Assembly (NCBI GenBank): GCA_963751425.1
Contig: CAVVUF010000001.1
Location: forward strand, 1,984,001 to 2,048,000
Length of the DNA stretch: 64,000 nt
DNA from: CAVVUF01 sp963751425
GTDB lineage: Bacteria; Chloroflexota; Anaerolineae; Anaerolineales; UBA4823
Reading direction: 5' to 3'
A program made the translations under genes and the position numbers. Of this stretch, positions 1-9,755 are shown piece by piece. The first letter of the stretch is position 1. Each line of letters begins with the position of its first letter. The notes under the pieces were generated by a model that was not told the DNA's origin, made no database searches, and worked only from the letters and a program-made list of their open reading frames with translations.

Positions 1-831
1 CGCGATCCCCAGCGCCTTTCCAACCTGGCTGGTTAATTCAGCCGCCGAAAGGGTAATGCCTGAGGTTCCAGACTGTGCTGGAGAAGTGAAATTATTTAGA
101 ATTGTGGTCAGGGAATCCAGGATGGGTTTCAACAACGCCCCCAACCCAGGCACAGTTTGCAGTGTAATGGATAACGATTCGACCGTCTGGCTCACCTTCT
201 CTGCCACGAGTTTCACATCGATATTCATCACGAAATTAACAGCATCCACCAGCGCGGGGATTAACAGCAAGGGTGACAACAGCAGTACCGCCACCACAAA
301 AAAATACGTAATGCCCACTGCCAGACCAATCTTCATCCGTAGGCGCCGCCTCAAAAACTGGATCAATGGGTCAACAAATAAAGCGACTAAGGCAGCTACG
401 ATCACCATGGAGATGACTGACCGCCCAATGTACAGCACGAACACACCGGCAAGAACCAAAAGCACCCCCATGATATAGCGCGTGGGGGTGCTCCACCGGC
501 TGCCGGTTGGCGCTGCTGCTGAAGGAACAGCCGAAACAATCGGCTGATTGGATTTGGAGGATTTTATCTGGGCTTGGACACTGGGCAAAGAGGGTTCTGG
601 AACACTTGTTGGCAGCCCTGTTTCCAGGCTGGCATACAAACGCTCGCTCGATTCACCCTCCTCGTCCGTTTGGGCCTGCAGACGCCTCTGGCGGAAAGCC
701 ATGCTGATCCGGTCTGAACGCAGTAAGATCACAGAAACCGCGCCTCCAATTAGCGCTCCAAGAGAGATCAAGATCAAGCGGCTGTCGCCTTGCTCTTCGC
801 TTGGCTCTTCTAACTGGTCATTTTCTTTCAT
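1..831 (-). CDS. AI-2E family transporter, partial (C-terminus beyond window)
   Basis: The reverse strand is open from an ATG at 831 to the window edge, giving 277 codons with no stop; the 3' end lies outside. Residues about 15-35 form a short hydrophobic segment. A charged Pro/Ser-rich linker follows to about residue 115. Then come clustered membrane segments, a soluble helical part and a return to the membrane, as in the AI-2E transporter (PerM/YdiK) family. Such proteins export small molecules or ions; few substrates are known. The family assignment rests on the hydrophobic pattern and the V-D-P-L-I-Q-F-L-R-R-R segment after the second helix. The extended N-terminal linker is unusual. Only the N-terminal part is visible, so confidence is moderate. 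Confidence 0.7.
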   Translation of the reverse strand, partial: MKENDQLEEPSEEQGDSRLILISLGALIGGAVSVILLRSDRISMAFRQRRLQAQTDEEGESSERLYASLETGLPTSVPEPSLPSVQAQIKSSKSNQPIVSAVPSAAAPTGSRWSTPTRYIMGVLLVLAGVFVLYIGRSVISMVIVAALVALFVDPLIQFLRRRLRMKIGLAVGITYFFVVAVLLLSPLLLIPALVDAVNFVMNIDVKLVAEKVSQTVESLSITLQTVPGLGALLKPILDSLTTILNNFTSPAQSGTSGITLSAAELTSQVGKALGIA

Positions 832-927
832 AAATCGCACCTTTTAGCCTGTCCGGCTGAGAAATTTCTAATCGCAGACGGACCGTTTGATAATTTATAT
901 CAGGTTTATCGTGTTGTGAAAATATTA

Positions 928-2541
928 CTAAGGATTGACCGTCACGGAGACTGTCGCGGTTGTCGTGCCTCCCGCTTCAGAGCTGACCGCCAGCGTATAG
1001 TACACTGTGCCCGGCACCATGGCTAGGTCCTCATAAGTACCCGGACTCATCACATCGGCGCCACCATACAGCGGAACGATGGTCCCATCTGGATCGGTTC
1101 GGGTCAGCCTTGCCGCCACAATACCCTCACCGGAGAAGGACCAGCTCACAACAACCATACCGCCTACTGAAACCGAGGTGGGGTCAACTGTAAAGGAATT
1201 GATCATGGGTTTCGGCGCTGCGGTGGGCGGTACAGGAGGTACTGGGGTCTCGGTGGGCGGTATGGACGTCGCCGGCGGTGGACCTGGGACAGTGATTTCA
1301 ACATAGACGCGCTCCCCAAAGGCAACATTTTTACCATTTACCATTTGCCAAACACCCTGATAAGTACCAGGCGCATCTGGGGCGGTTTGATCGATGGTCA
1401 TATCGTAGGTTTGGCCAGGTGGAACTGAATAATCGACGACCTCATTATTCCCATCCATCCGATCGCCCTGCACAAAAACGAGCCAGTATGTAGAGTTCCA
1501 GGTGCATGTGCCAATATTTTGTACCCTCCAGATTTTATCGAATTCCTGTCCTGGAGCCATCTCTGTGCCATCAGGTACCGTCACGTCTTGCACGAATGCC
1601 ATCGCATCATAACAAGCCACCGGAGCCGGGGTGGGAGGTACGACCGCAGTTGGATAAGGCGTGGGGGTTGGAACGGGCGGAATTTGACTGATATCGATGT
1701 GAAGGTAATCCTGGGCAAACTGATTCAATGTGCCATCCGCTGCCATTTGGGTCAAGGTATCATTCATCCACGACTGCAATTCACTGCTGCCTTTCGGCAG
1801 CGCGATGGCATAATATTGCGAATTGAGGCTCTGCCCTACGATTTCCAATCCGCCACTTTTCAGGTACTCCTGCGCCGGGATGGTACCCATCAAGACAACA
1901 TCGTTGCGGTTATCTTTCAGGTCTCGGACAGCATGGTCGGGTTTTTCGTAGGCTAACAGGTTCGCAACTGGCATCATGCCGGTGTCGACCAAATTTTTCT
2001 GCACCCAGGCCTGGTAAGTCGTCCCCCGCTGCACGCCCACCCGGTATTGGGCAAGCTGGACTGGGGTCGTGATCGGACCTATTCCTGAACCCTGCCGCGC
2101 CAGCACCGCGTCCTGGCTGGTATAGTAGACATTGGTAAAGTCTACCATCGCCTGCCGCTCGGTGGTGACAGAGATGGCCGCAATGGCCGCATCGATTTGC
2201 CCAATCTGCAAGGATGTCCCCAGCGCTTCAAAAGGAATGTCTTTAAACTCCACCTGCACCCCGAGCCGTTTCCCCAATTCGCCCGCGATAGCCGGGTCAA
2301 ACCCGACGATTTGGTAGCTGCTGTCGTAATATTCAAATGGATTATAGTCAGCGGATGTGCCGAAGACGATCTTACCAGAGGTCTTAATCCGGTCCCAAAC
2401 CGGGTCTTGACTCACCGCCACGGTTTGTGTAGGCGCCGGCGCTGCCGTGGGTGGGACCTCCGTGGGCGTCTCCTTTCTGCCGCAAGCAACAGTCAGCAGT
2501 ACGATCAGCAACAAGATGAGTGTGACTTTTCTAAGTTTCAT
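928..2541 (-). CDS. Amino-acid-type ABC solute-binding lipoprotein with C-terminal Nbr1-like Ig domain
   Basis: A 537-residue lipoprotein. The signal peptide ends in a lipobox (LTVAC, Cys at about 20), followed by a Pro/Thr linker. Residues about 50-285 are a family 3 periplasmic binding domain: GKIVFGTSADYNPFEY near the start, then GFDPAIAGELGKRLGV and DAAIAAISVTTERQAMVDFT. After another Pro-rich linker, residues about 310-420 match the Nbr1 FW-type Ig domain (FDKIWRVQNIGTCTW, VPPGQTYDM, GTYQGVWQM). A last Pro-rich stretch leads to a second beta domain (about 445-537). It should sit on the outer face of the membrane and bind a polar amino acid or similar ligand. No permease or ATPase partner lies beside it, so it may be a receptor. 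Confidence 0.85.
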   Translation of the reverse strand: MKLRKVTLILLLIVLLTVACGRKETPTEVPPTAAPAPTQTVAVSQDPVWDRIKTSGKIVFGTSADYNPFEYYDSSYQIVGFDPAIAGELGKRLGVQVEFKDIPFEALGTSLQIGQIDAAIAAISVTTERQAMVDFTNVYYTSQDAVLARQGSGIGPITTPVQLAQYRVGVQRGTTYQAWVQKNLVDTGMMPVANLLAYEKPDHAVRDLKDNRNDVVLMGTIPAQEYLKSGGLEIVGQSLNSQYYAIALPKGSSELQSWMNDTLTQMAADGTLNQFAQDYLHIDISQIPPVPTPTPYPTAVVPPTPAPVACYDAMAFVQDVTVPDGTEMAPGQEFDKIWRVQNIGTCTWNSTYWLVFVQGDRMDGNNEVVDYSVPPGQTYDMTIDQTAPDAPGTYQGVWQMVNGKNVAFGERVYVEITVPGPPPATSIPPTETPVPPVPPTAAPKPMINSFTVDPTSVSVGGMVVVSWSFSGEGIVAARLTRTDPDGTIVPLYGGADVMSPGTYEDLAMVPGTVYYTLAVSSEAGGTTTATVSVTVNP

Positions 2542-2884
2542 TGGTTTTCTCCTCTACTACCAAAACCTGATCTGTTTCTTTATACAAATCGCAAATCTAC
2601 ACTTGGAACGCATCGATTAATTTTTCAAAAGAGAAATGTCAAATCATCGCATATCCGGATGGATTTTTTTGCTGAAGCCTCATCTCTTTAAAGATGATGG
2701 CAACTCTTAAATCAATTTCCCAGGTAGAGCAAGCCAGCCGGAAAACCTGATAGCATTATACATGGGAATAGATGTACACGAATAGTGCAATGATGGCTAG
2801 AAAACCTTTTTTCATGTAAAATACGATAAGTTTTCCAAAAAATTTTTTCCCAAAAGAACTCAAAATCTCAGCGGAGGTGCTCGG
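2542..2884. other. Intergenic region between divergent genes
   Basis: These 343 bases separate the divergent starts at 2541 (minus) and 2885 (plus). They are AT-rich and should hold both promoters. The only element I can support is a GGAGGTG ribosome binding site just before 2885. I see no RNA gene, no hairpin of note and no convincing ORF. Confidence 0.5.
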
Positions 2885-3820
2885 ATGAACCAGCCATCGC
2901 AATCCAAACATGTCGGTAAGAAGATCTGGTACGGGGCAGTAATCTTTTTAAGTGTGCTCGTATTGATATCCAGCGCTGTGGGTGTGGTAGGCGCCTGGGT
3001 ATTGCAAAGCAAGCTGAGCGATGCCACCATCGCTTTACTCCAGGCGGCAGAGGACGCTGCAGGCAAAGCACAGGAAATCATCGGTCAGGCTCAGGATCCG
3101 CTGCTTGAGATCCAGCAAATCTCGGCAAATGTTGCCGAAGTCTCAGCCAAGCTCAGCCAGAACGTCCAGGATGAGGGTTTGCTGAAGCTCTTGCTCCCGC
3201 CCGAACAGCAAGAAAAGCTGGTAAGCCTGGCGACGAAAGTGCAAGACACCCTGGCAACCATCCATGAAGTGCTCTCCACGGCAGCAAACCTGTACCAGGC
3301 CCTGGACCAAATGCCGTTCATCAGCCTTCCCACACCCGGGTTGGAGAACGTCAGGGCAGTGGAGCAAACGGTAAGTGAAATTCGCATCTCGATCGAGGAG
3401 CTGAAGGGGAAAGTGGCTGAAGGCCGCGCGGGGGCAGCTGAGAAGATCGGGGTGGTGACTGAAATCGCCAATAGCATATCGAGTCGATTGGTTGAAGTGC
3501 TGGATAAACTGGCAACGCTGGATGCGGAGCTGGAGGGCTTCCAGGAAACAGTGGCCGGGGTGAAGGCTGCTGTACCAACCACCTTTGTCATCATTGCGCT
3601 GTTACTCACGCTCGTATTGGTCTTCGTTGGTTATACCCAAGTGGAGGTGATCCGCTTGTTTGTTGGGCGCTGGCGCTTGCTGGGGGCGGCCTCCGCTGCC
3701 TTGCCGCCGGAACCACCCGCCCTGGCCGAAGTTGCCAGCCCGATAGATGAAGCCCCATCCCCTCTGATCGAGGATAAGCCGCCCTCGGATGGATCGGGGG
3801 AAGCTGAAGCACAGAAGTAG
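2885..3820 (+). CDS. Two-TM protein with long coiled-coil ectodomain, function unknown
   Basis: A 311-residue protein I do not recognise. Residues about 14-40 form one membrane helix and about 230-252 a second. The roughly 190 residues between them are rich in Ala, Glu, Gln and Lys, with heptad-like patterns and few aromatics, so a coiled coil outside the membrane is likely. A short cytoplasmic tail is Pro/Glu/Ala-rich. The layout resembles chemoreceptor-like or septum-associated membrane proteins, but no signalling tip or HAMP domain is visible. The start follows a GGAGGTG site. The gene stands alone and ends at a clear terminator hairpin. Confidence 0.75.
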   Translation: MNQPSQSKHVGKKIWYGAVIFLSVLVLISSAVGVVGAWVLQSKLSDATIALLQAAEDAAGKAQEIIGQAQDPLLEIQQISANVAEVSAKLSQNVQDEGLLKLLLPPEQQEKLVSLATKVQDTLATIHEVLSTAANLYQALDQMPFISLPTPGLENVRAVEQTVSEIRISIEELKGKVAEGRAGAAEKIGVVTEIANSISSRLVEVLDKLATLDAELEGFQETVAGVKAAVPTTFVIIALLLTLVLVFVGYTQVEVIRLFVGRWRLLGAASAALPPEPPALAEVASPIDEAPSPLIEDKPPSDGSGEAEAQK

Positions 3821-3865
3821 GGTCAGGCCTAAACAGAAGGGGTGCTTCAGTCCAAAGGACTGCCA

Positions 3866-3893
3866 AACGCCCGGTAATGCACCGGGCGTTTTT
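3866..3893 (+). terminator. Rho-independent terminator
   Basis: A perfect 10-bp stem (3866-3875 with 3881-3890) closes a 5-base loop and is followed by T residues. It lies 45 bases after the stop of the coiled-coil membrane protein. Confidence 0.85.
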
Positions 3894-3987
3894 CCATGAT
3901 TCAGTCAAGTGGTTCGACCAGGTTTGCCCGCTGAGATCTGACCGTTTCCTTATATGGGTTCGGCTCCTGATAATACTACATTTAAGG

Positions 3988-3993
3988 TATAAT
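3988..3993 (+). promoter_or_regulatory. Candidate -10 element of the STAND NTPase gene
   Basis: An exact TATAAT lies 40 bases before the ATG at 4034, in an AT-rich gap after the preceding terminator. No good -35 hexamer is seen at 16-18 bases upstream, so this is tentative. Confidence 0.35.
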
Positions 3994-4033
3994 TTACCCT
4001 TATAACCAAACGGTCAAGGATTCTTGGACTCCA

Positions 4034-7000
4034 ATGTCTAAAAAAGTTAAAACAAATGCAAAAGGGGTAGACCAACCCCACCTACAATCCGATGATTCGG
4101 CTGATAGTGATAAACAAACGAATATCACGGCTGGCAATTTGACTGCCTCCGAGGGTGGGGTGATTAACGTTGCTGCCGGAGATATCCAATATACCCAGAT
4201 TATTTACCAGATTCAATCCTCCATGGTCGGCGAGGCAGAAGCCAGGGAGCTTGAGAATCTACCTCCTGAAGCAGGTGAACCTCCATTTTTAGGCTTGCAA
4301 TACTTTGATGAAAAAGATGCCCCGCGTTTTTTTGGCCGGGAGGATCTGACTGCCAGAATCATTGGGCGTTTGCACCGCACACGCTTTCTGGCAATCATCG
4401 GTGCCTCCGGAAGTGGTAAATCCTCGGTTGTGCGGGCGGGGATTATCCCTTCCTTACGCAATGGAGAGCGCCTGGCAGATGGCTCGCTCCCTCCAACCAA
4501 CAGCGGTCAATGGCTCTACCGGGTGATAAGCCCCACAGCCCATCCAATGGAGGCTTTGGCAGTTGCCCTGGCACCTCTAGCCAGCACACTCACTGCCATC
4601 CATGAACTACAGCAAGAACTCACCAGAGAATCCTGGGAGTTTTACCCTGGCTGTCCAGCAAACCCTGATCCAATCCAGCCAGAAGCATCTGGTGCTGGTC
4701 GTCGACCAATTCGAAGAAATCTTTACACAGTGCCGCAGTCCGGATGAACGGCAGGCATTTATTGATAACCTGCTGAATGCAGTCCAGCAAGAAGACCAGC
4801 AATCAGTGACGGTCCTGATTACGCTGCGAGCAGATTTCTACGCTCAGGTTGCTAGCTTCGATGGGCTGCGCGAAGCCGTATCGCAGCACCAGGAATTTAT
4901 CGGCGCCATGAGCCGCAATGAGCTGCTGCGTGCCATAGTTCAACCTTTGGCCCAGGATCATTGGAAAATCCAGGAGGGGTTGGTGGAGGTAATGCTGGAC
5001 GATGTTGGCTACGAGCCAGGCGCTTTGCCGCTCCTCTCCCATGCCATGCTGGAGACCTGGAAACGCCGTCGAGGCAGGACCCTGACTCTCTCTGGTTATA
5101 CGGAGGCTGGCGGCGTACGCGGTGCGATCGCCTTTACCGCTGAAACGGTCTTCTGTCAGCGCCTGACCAAAGAACAGCAGCCCATCGCCCAGATGATTTT
5201 CATCCGCCTGGCTGAGTTGAACGAAGACGCACAAGATACCCGTCGACGCGCCGAATTTTCCGAATTGATCACACGCTCCATAGACGAACCAACCATCGAG
5301 GCGGTTTTAAGCATTTTGACGGATGCTCGCTTGGTTACCCAGGATACGGTTGAACCAGGTGACGTAAAGATAGTCGAAGTCGCTCATGAGGCTTTGATCC
5401 GCGAATGGCCCACCCTGCGCGAGTGGTTGGCTCAAGACCGGCAAGGATTAATTCTCCACCGCCAACTAACCCAAGACGCGCAAGAGTGGAGAAAACTAGA
5501 ACAAGATTCCGGGATCCTTTACCGTGGAGCTCGCCTGGAAGCGATTCTCGCCTGGGCACAAAATAATCCAGATCAACTTAGCCTGCAGGAACAGCAATTT
5601 ATTGAAACTAGCCAGCGGATCGCAGCGCAAGAAGCTGAACAAGCTCGGCGCTTAGCGCGCTCTACTCGCAACCAACGGATCTCGATCCTGGTGATTGGCA
5701 GCCTGGTCGTAGCGATGGTCGCATTAGTCCTTTCAGGCGGATTTCTAAAACCCAAGATACCTCCCAAAATGAACGGATTTTTTAACGTGGCGATTGCAGA
5801 TATAGTGGAGCAGGGTGCAGATCCGAATAATTCGTCCGAAGCGGAGAAAATCAATAACCAAATCTACCAGGCCTTGGCAGCCGAGTTAGGCGACAATCCA
5901 AATATCCAGATCTGGCACGACACACCCGAGCTTGCCCGCCAGGGGGTGACCATTGGTCCGGTATTGGGTACAGATGCAAGCCAGCAAGCCCAATCAGCCC
6001 AGGAATTGGCACAGCGCTTGAATGCAAACATGATCCTTTTCGGGAATATCGACCAAACCGGTGAAACGCCCCAGGCAACGCTGCAGATCTGGCTCGCTCC
6101 TGATCCGCAGTTTGGTTTCGATGTTTTCGAGGGAGGTTTCCAGTTTGGCACGCCTGTTTCGTTGACAACTTCAGCGGACGCTGCCCTGCCTGCTGAAATT
6201 AGTAATCAAGTAAAAGCCAGCGCCTGGATCGCACTGGGCTTAGCTGAAGAACAGCTGGGACATTCCTTGGAATCCCTCGAAGCCTTCTCCAAAGCGAGCG
6301 AATACAATCCAGCCGATATGATCCGCTTCTTCATCGGGCAAGGATATTTATTCCTGGTGGACCGGGAAAATATACCTGATGTCGCGAAACTTGCCTTTGA
6401 CCAGGCTGCTGAACAGGAATTTCAAAAGGCCATTGATAAAAACCCGCAGAATACTCGAGCAATTGTTGGGTTGGCAACCGTTTTTCACCAGCGCGCTCAG
6501 CGGAAGATGCTCACCATTCAAAACCAATACACAGGTGAAATCCTTCCACTTGACACTGAGTTGATGTCAAATATCGAACAAGCTCTCCAATATTACCAGA
6601 AGGCACTCGACCTGATTCCAAACCAGGAAGCAGGTAAAAATACTGCTGCAAATGCAGCTCTTCTAGGATTAGGTGTGTGCCACCGGTTGAGGGGAGAAGC
6701 GTACTTTTATAACGGTCAGACCAGTCTGGCTGAGCGCGATTTTGATATGGCGGTCCAGATTATGAAACCGATCCAAGCGCCATTAACAGAGAATGGTCAG
6801 ACGCGTTTGCTCGCCCTCGTTTATCAGGGGCTTGGCACAGCTTATCAGTGGCAAGGGTATCTTAAGGAAACGCAAAACGAATTAGAAGACAGCCAGAATC
6901 TTTATCGTCAGGCGGCTGATTACTATACCCAATGTATCTCGGTTGGAGAGAGTTCGACCGACTTGATTACAAAGAACGATACGACAGCCCGGCGCTGTGC

Positions 7001-7049
7001 TCCTTACTTGGAATGGGTTCAAAGTCGGCTAGAACCAGCGTCAAAATAA
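4034..7049 (+). CDS. STAND-type NTPase with membrane anchor and TPR repeats (one frameshift)
   Basis: Two overlapping reading frames join into one protein of about 1,000 residues. Dropping one T from the TTTT at 4640-4643 restores the frame. The N-terminus has a low-complexity segment (NITAGNLTASEGGVINV). The nSTAND1-type NTPase domain follows: PFLGLQYFDEKDAPRFFGRE, Walker A GASGSGKSS (residues 123-131), then LVLVVDQFEEIF as Walker B. The winged-helix region has YEPGALPLLSHAMLETW and VEVAHEALIREWPTLREWL. A transmembrane helix comes next (SILVIGSLVVAMVALVLSGG), then an about 130-residue extracytoplasmic domain and at least four TPR-like units. STAND ATPases act as switches in signalling or defence. 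The break is probably a sequence error. Confidence 0.8.
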
Positions 7050-7102
7050 TGAATGGTATTGGAAGCTGGTGGATCAATTTGCCGATCTTCAGGAGGTTTG
7101 CG

Positions 7103-8068
7103 ATGAATAAACAATATAAATTATGGGGCAGCCTATTGGTCATCTTGATCGTCGCCACGGCTTGCAATTTAAACTCCGGCAATAACGGATTCAACCAAGA
7201 GCCCACCACCATCCCAAACGAAATCAGTGAAAAGGGAACGCCATCTTCATCTACAACGCCTACCCGTAAACCTGCTTCAGATCCCGCCACCGCCAGCCCC
7301 ACGAAAAACTCATCCCCAACATCTACTGCAACTGCTGCCCTCTCACCAACCCCAGCCGCCCTTTGTTCCACGATCGTAAACTTGAAAATCCGCAGCGGTC
7401 CGGGCACCGCCTATGAGCCGCCCATTACCGCAGTTGGACCGAATACTCGCCTGGTCCCGTTTGGGTTTAATCCGGTTGGCATTCCTGGGGGCTCCTGGGT
7501 CTTGGTCAGCTCTGAAAATGGCTCTGTGACCGGCTGGGTCAGCGCCAGCCCAGATTTTCTAACCTGTAATATCGACCTCACTTCATTACCTCCCGTTCAG
7601 GTTGCACCACCCCCTCCTACCCCCACGCCCAAACCTACCACCACTCCTGAGACCCGCGGAAGTTCGCCAGTCGTCTCGAACAACGGTGGTTTTGGAGATT
7701 GCCCTTCAAATCTGACTTGTGAAAGCTCCTTCTCAGCCGCTTCGTTATCTGCTGAGAATGCACACTTTATCGACTTAGACAAGAATGGGGATGGTGTTGA
7801 ATTTATGAATTTTACAATCTGGGATTCAAATGAATCGATCAAGTTTTATGAGAGGACCGAACGGACACCCATTTACTGTACCTTTGGAGGCGATGGTCCT
7901 TGTAATAGCTGGATTTACGAAAACGGAGCATTTCGCTGGTCATCGGGTGGCGACGCAGTCCAGCCAGGAGAATATGTGATTGTAATCATCATTAAAGGAA
8001 CGACCCCAGATGAAAATGGTAACTCAGAAGGGCAGATGAGACAATACTTTTCGATTTCAGCCCCTTGA
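7103..8068 (+). CDS. Lipoprotein with SH3-like domain and C-terminal beta domain
   Basis: 321 residues from the ATG at 7103, chosen because AGGAGG lies just upstream and a lipoprotein signal begins there (lipobox VATAC); an in-frame start at 6932 would overlap the preceding gene. After a Ser/Thr/Pro linker, residues about 93-160 look like a bacterial SH3 domain (VNLKIRSGPGTAYEPPI, GGSWVLVSS, VTGWVSASPDFL). A Pro/Thr linker separates it from a C-terminal domain of about 115 residues that I do not recognise; its beta-rich pattern and Cys pairs suggest a secreted fold. The gene lies 53 bases after the STAND NTPase and may be co-transcribed, perhaps as its extracytoplasmic partner. Confidence 0.75.
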   Translation: MNKQYKLWGSLLVILIVATACNLNSGNNGFNQEPTTIPNEISEKGTPSSSTTPTRKPASDPATASPTKNSSPTSTATAALSPTPAALCSTIVNLKIRSGPGTAYEPPITAVGPNTRLVPFGFNPVGIPGGSWVLVSSENGSVTGWVSASPDFLTCNIDLTSLPPVQVAPPPPTPTPKPTTTPETRGSSPVVSNNGGFGDCPSNLTCESSFSAASLSAENAHFIDLDKNGDGVEFMNFTIWDSNESIKFYERTERTPIYCTFGGDGPCNSWIYENGAFRWSSGGDAVQPGEYVIVIIIKGTTPDENGNSEGQMRQYFSISAP

Positions 8069-8169
8069 AAATCACCGCTCAAGGTAAGTGTGAAGTCCCC
8101 GGCTGTATTTTCTGCGAATGGAATTGAGTTGGAATAACCTGCTCTCAACCGGACCACCCTGATCATTGC

Positions 8170-9120
8170 TCAACTGGCTAAGGGTTCGAGTTCTTGCAAG
8201 GGTCGTTTTTCACTCTTGGTTTTTGGCGGTGCTTTCACATATTCCCAGAACTCAGCTTGCGCCCGCGTCGGGGGAAACCGTCGGTTGCGCATGATATAGA
8301 TATTACGCTGCAGGCTCATCCCCTCCACTTCAACTTCGACCACCCTGCCCAATTCCATACCGCGCGCGGCTGCCAGGCGGGAAACAAAAGAAATCCCGAT
8401 GCCTTCTTCCACGGCCATTTCGATCGCCTCGGCATTTCCAAGCGTCATGACCACGTTGAGCATATCAGGCAAAATGTCATGCTGCCTTAATCCCTCCATC
8501 AGCACATCCCGCGTTCCCGCATTTTCTTCGCGCAGGATCAGCGGAGCATCCAACAAATCATCCGGGTAAATGTAGTGAGATTTTGCCCACGGGTGATTGG
8601 CTGGCACGATCAAGATTACCTCATCGGTATATAACTCCAGGTATTCAACCTCACCGAATTCAATAATTTTACTGGAAACGCCCAGGGGAATATCACCAGA
8701 CAGCAGGCGCTTGAACACAGTATCACGGCTGTGTATCGAAACGTTAATCCTCAGCTGCGGGTAACGCTGCCTAAATTTTGCGATTACCCCGGGAAGCAAG
8801 TATTTACCGGAGGTGGTTGAACAACCAATGGTCATTTCACCAACCACGACCCCTTGAAGCGATTGCATGGTTTCTTCGAGGCGGTTGGAATTGGTGAGCA
8901 GCTCCTTCCCCAGCCTTTGCAGTAATTGTCCTGCTTCGGTCAAGCGGATCGACCGGCCTTGGCGGATAAACAGATTCACACCGAATTTGCGTTCCAGAGC
9001 TTGCACAGTCTGGCTGATGGCTGGCTGCGAGAGGTTCAGCTTACGCCCAGCTTCACTGAAGCTGGCGAGCTCGGCAGCGGTTAAAAAAATGTTCAGCGCA
9101 TTGAGATCGATCATGTTCAC
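8170..9120 (-). CDS. LysR family transcriptional regulator
   Basis: 316 residues with the LysR layout: an N-terminal winged HTH (LNIFLTAAELASFSEAGRKL then NLSQPAISQTVQALERKFGV, residues about 8-48), a linker helix, and a two-lobed periplasmic-binding-like effector domain to the end. MTIGCSTTSGKYLLPGVI marks the start of the effector domain, and RYPQLRINV and LREENAGTRDVL are also typical. This type often resembles CysB or CbbR. It is divergent from the ArsR-led respiratory operon, so that operon is a plausible target. An alternative start two codons in (MIDLNALN) is equally possible. Confidence 0.9.
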   Translation of the reverse strand: MNMIDLNALNIFLTAAELASFSEAGRKLNLSQPAISQTVQALERKFGVNLFIRQGRSIRLTEAGQLLQRLGKELLTNSNRLEETMQSLQGVVVGEMTIGCSTTSGKYLLPGVIAKFRQRYPQLRINVSIHSRDTVFKRLLSGDIPLGVSSKIIEFGEVEYLELYTDEVILIVPANHPWAKSHYIYPDDLLDAPLILREENAGTRDVLMEGLRQHDILPDMLNVVMTLGNAEAIEMAVEEGIGISFVSRLAAARGMELGRVVEVEVEGMSLQRNIYIMRNRRFPPTRAQAEFWEYVKAPPKTKSEKRPLQELEPLAS

Positions 9121-9278
9121 TCGATACCCGTTTTTTTGATGCGTACATTATAACTATATTTATTCGATTCCTTTATGGATTTCCATAAGTTTCCTTTATC
9201 CTAACCTTGAACAGATTGTGACATTTGTCACTATACGATCATGGTCCAATTCGATATGATATTGATCAATTCACTTAT

Positions 9279-9296
9279 GCTTAAATATGTATAAGC
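9279..9296. promoter_or_regulatory. Candidate ArsR-type operator (imperfect inverted repeat)
   Basis: An 18-base inverted repeat (GCTTA at one end, TAAGC at the other, 7 of 9 positions symmetric) lies 65 bases before the ArsR gene in the divergent LysR/ArsR gap. A perfect ATTGATCAAT palindrome lies just upstream at 9261-9270. ArsR/SmtB proteins bind such 12-2-12 or related dyads and often control their own operon. This assignment is by position and symmetry only. Confidence 0.35.
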
Positions 9297-9360
9297 TGTT
9301 ATTCTTTTTATCCCCATCAAAGAATGATTCGATATCAATCCATACCCATGGATACTCTTG

Positions 9361-9714
9361 ATGAATAACCCGAATTTACAAGAAGAGATTACCCAGCTGC
9401 ACGCTGAAATATGTTCTGCCATGGCCGATGCCACCCGCATTTTAATGTTGTACGCCCTGGCTGAAAAACCGTACTGCGTGAATGACCTGGCAGCGGAGTT
9501 AAGCATCAGCCAACCAGCCACATCACGTCATCTCAAAATTCTGCGCGAAAGAGGCCTGGTTCGCCCGCTACGCCAGGGACCTAGCGTTGAATACAGCCTG
9601 ACTGATCCACGCTTGATCGAAGCTTTAAATATTTTACGGTCGGTTTTACGAGACCGCATTGTTTACCGGGCAGGTTTGATGGAGGCGGAGAACAGTTCCC
9701 GCCCAGAAGCGTAA
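9361..9714 (+). CDS. ArsR/SmtB family transcriptional regulator
   Basis: 117 residues from the ATG at 9361; a TTG one codon earlier is less likely. The winged helix is clear: ADATRILMLYALAEKPYCV, then AELSISQPATSRHLKILRER as the recognition helix and LVRPLRQGPSVEYSLTDPRL as the wing. I see no metal-binding CxC in helix alpha3, so it may sense a redox, sulfur or other ligand rather than arsenic. It is the first gene of the respiratory operon and probably controls it, with the dyad at 9279 as a candidate site. Confidence 0.9.
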   Translation: MNNPNLQEEITQLHAEICSAMADATRILMLYALAEKPYCVNDLAAELSISQPATSRHLKILRERGLVRPLRQGPSVEYSLTDPRLIEALNILRSVLRDRIVYRAGLMEAENSSRPEA

Positions 9715-9755
9715 GTACGTATGGAATAATGAACTTAGATTTCTCGGAGAGCTCT

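Noticed and set aside
56..847. Plus-strand frames in the first 850 bases
   Set aside because: They are antisense to the AI-2E-type gene, which is open to the window edge and has family-like membrane segments.
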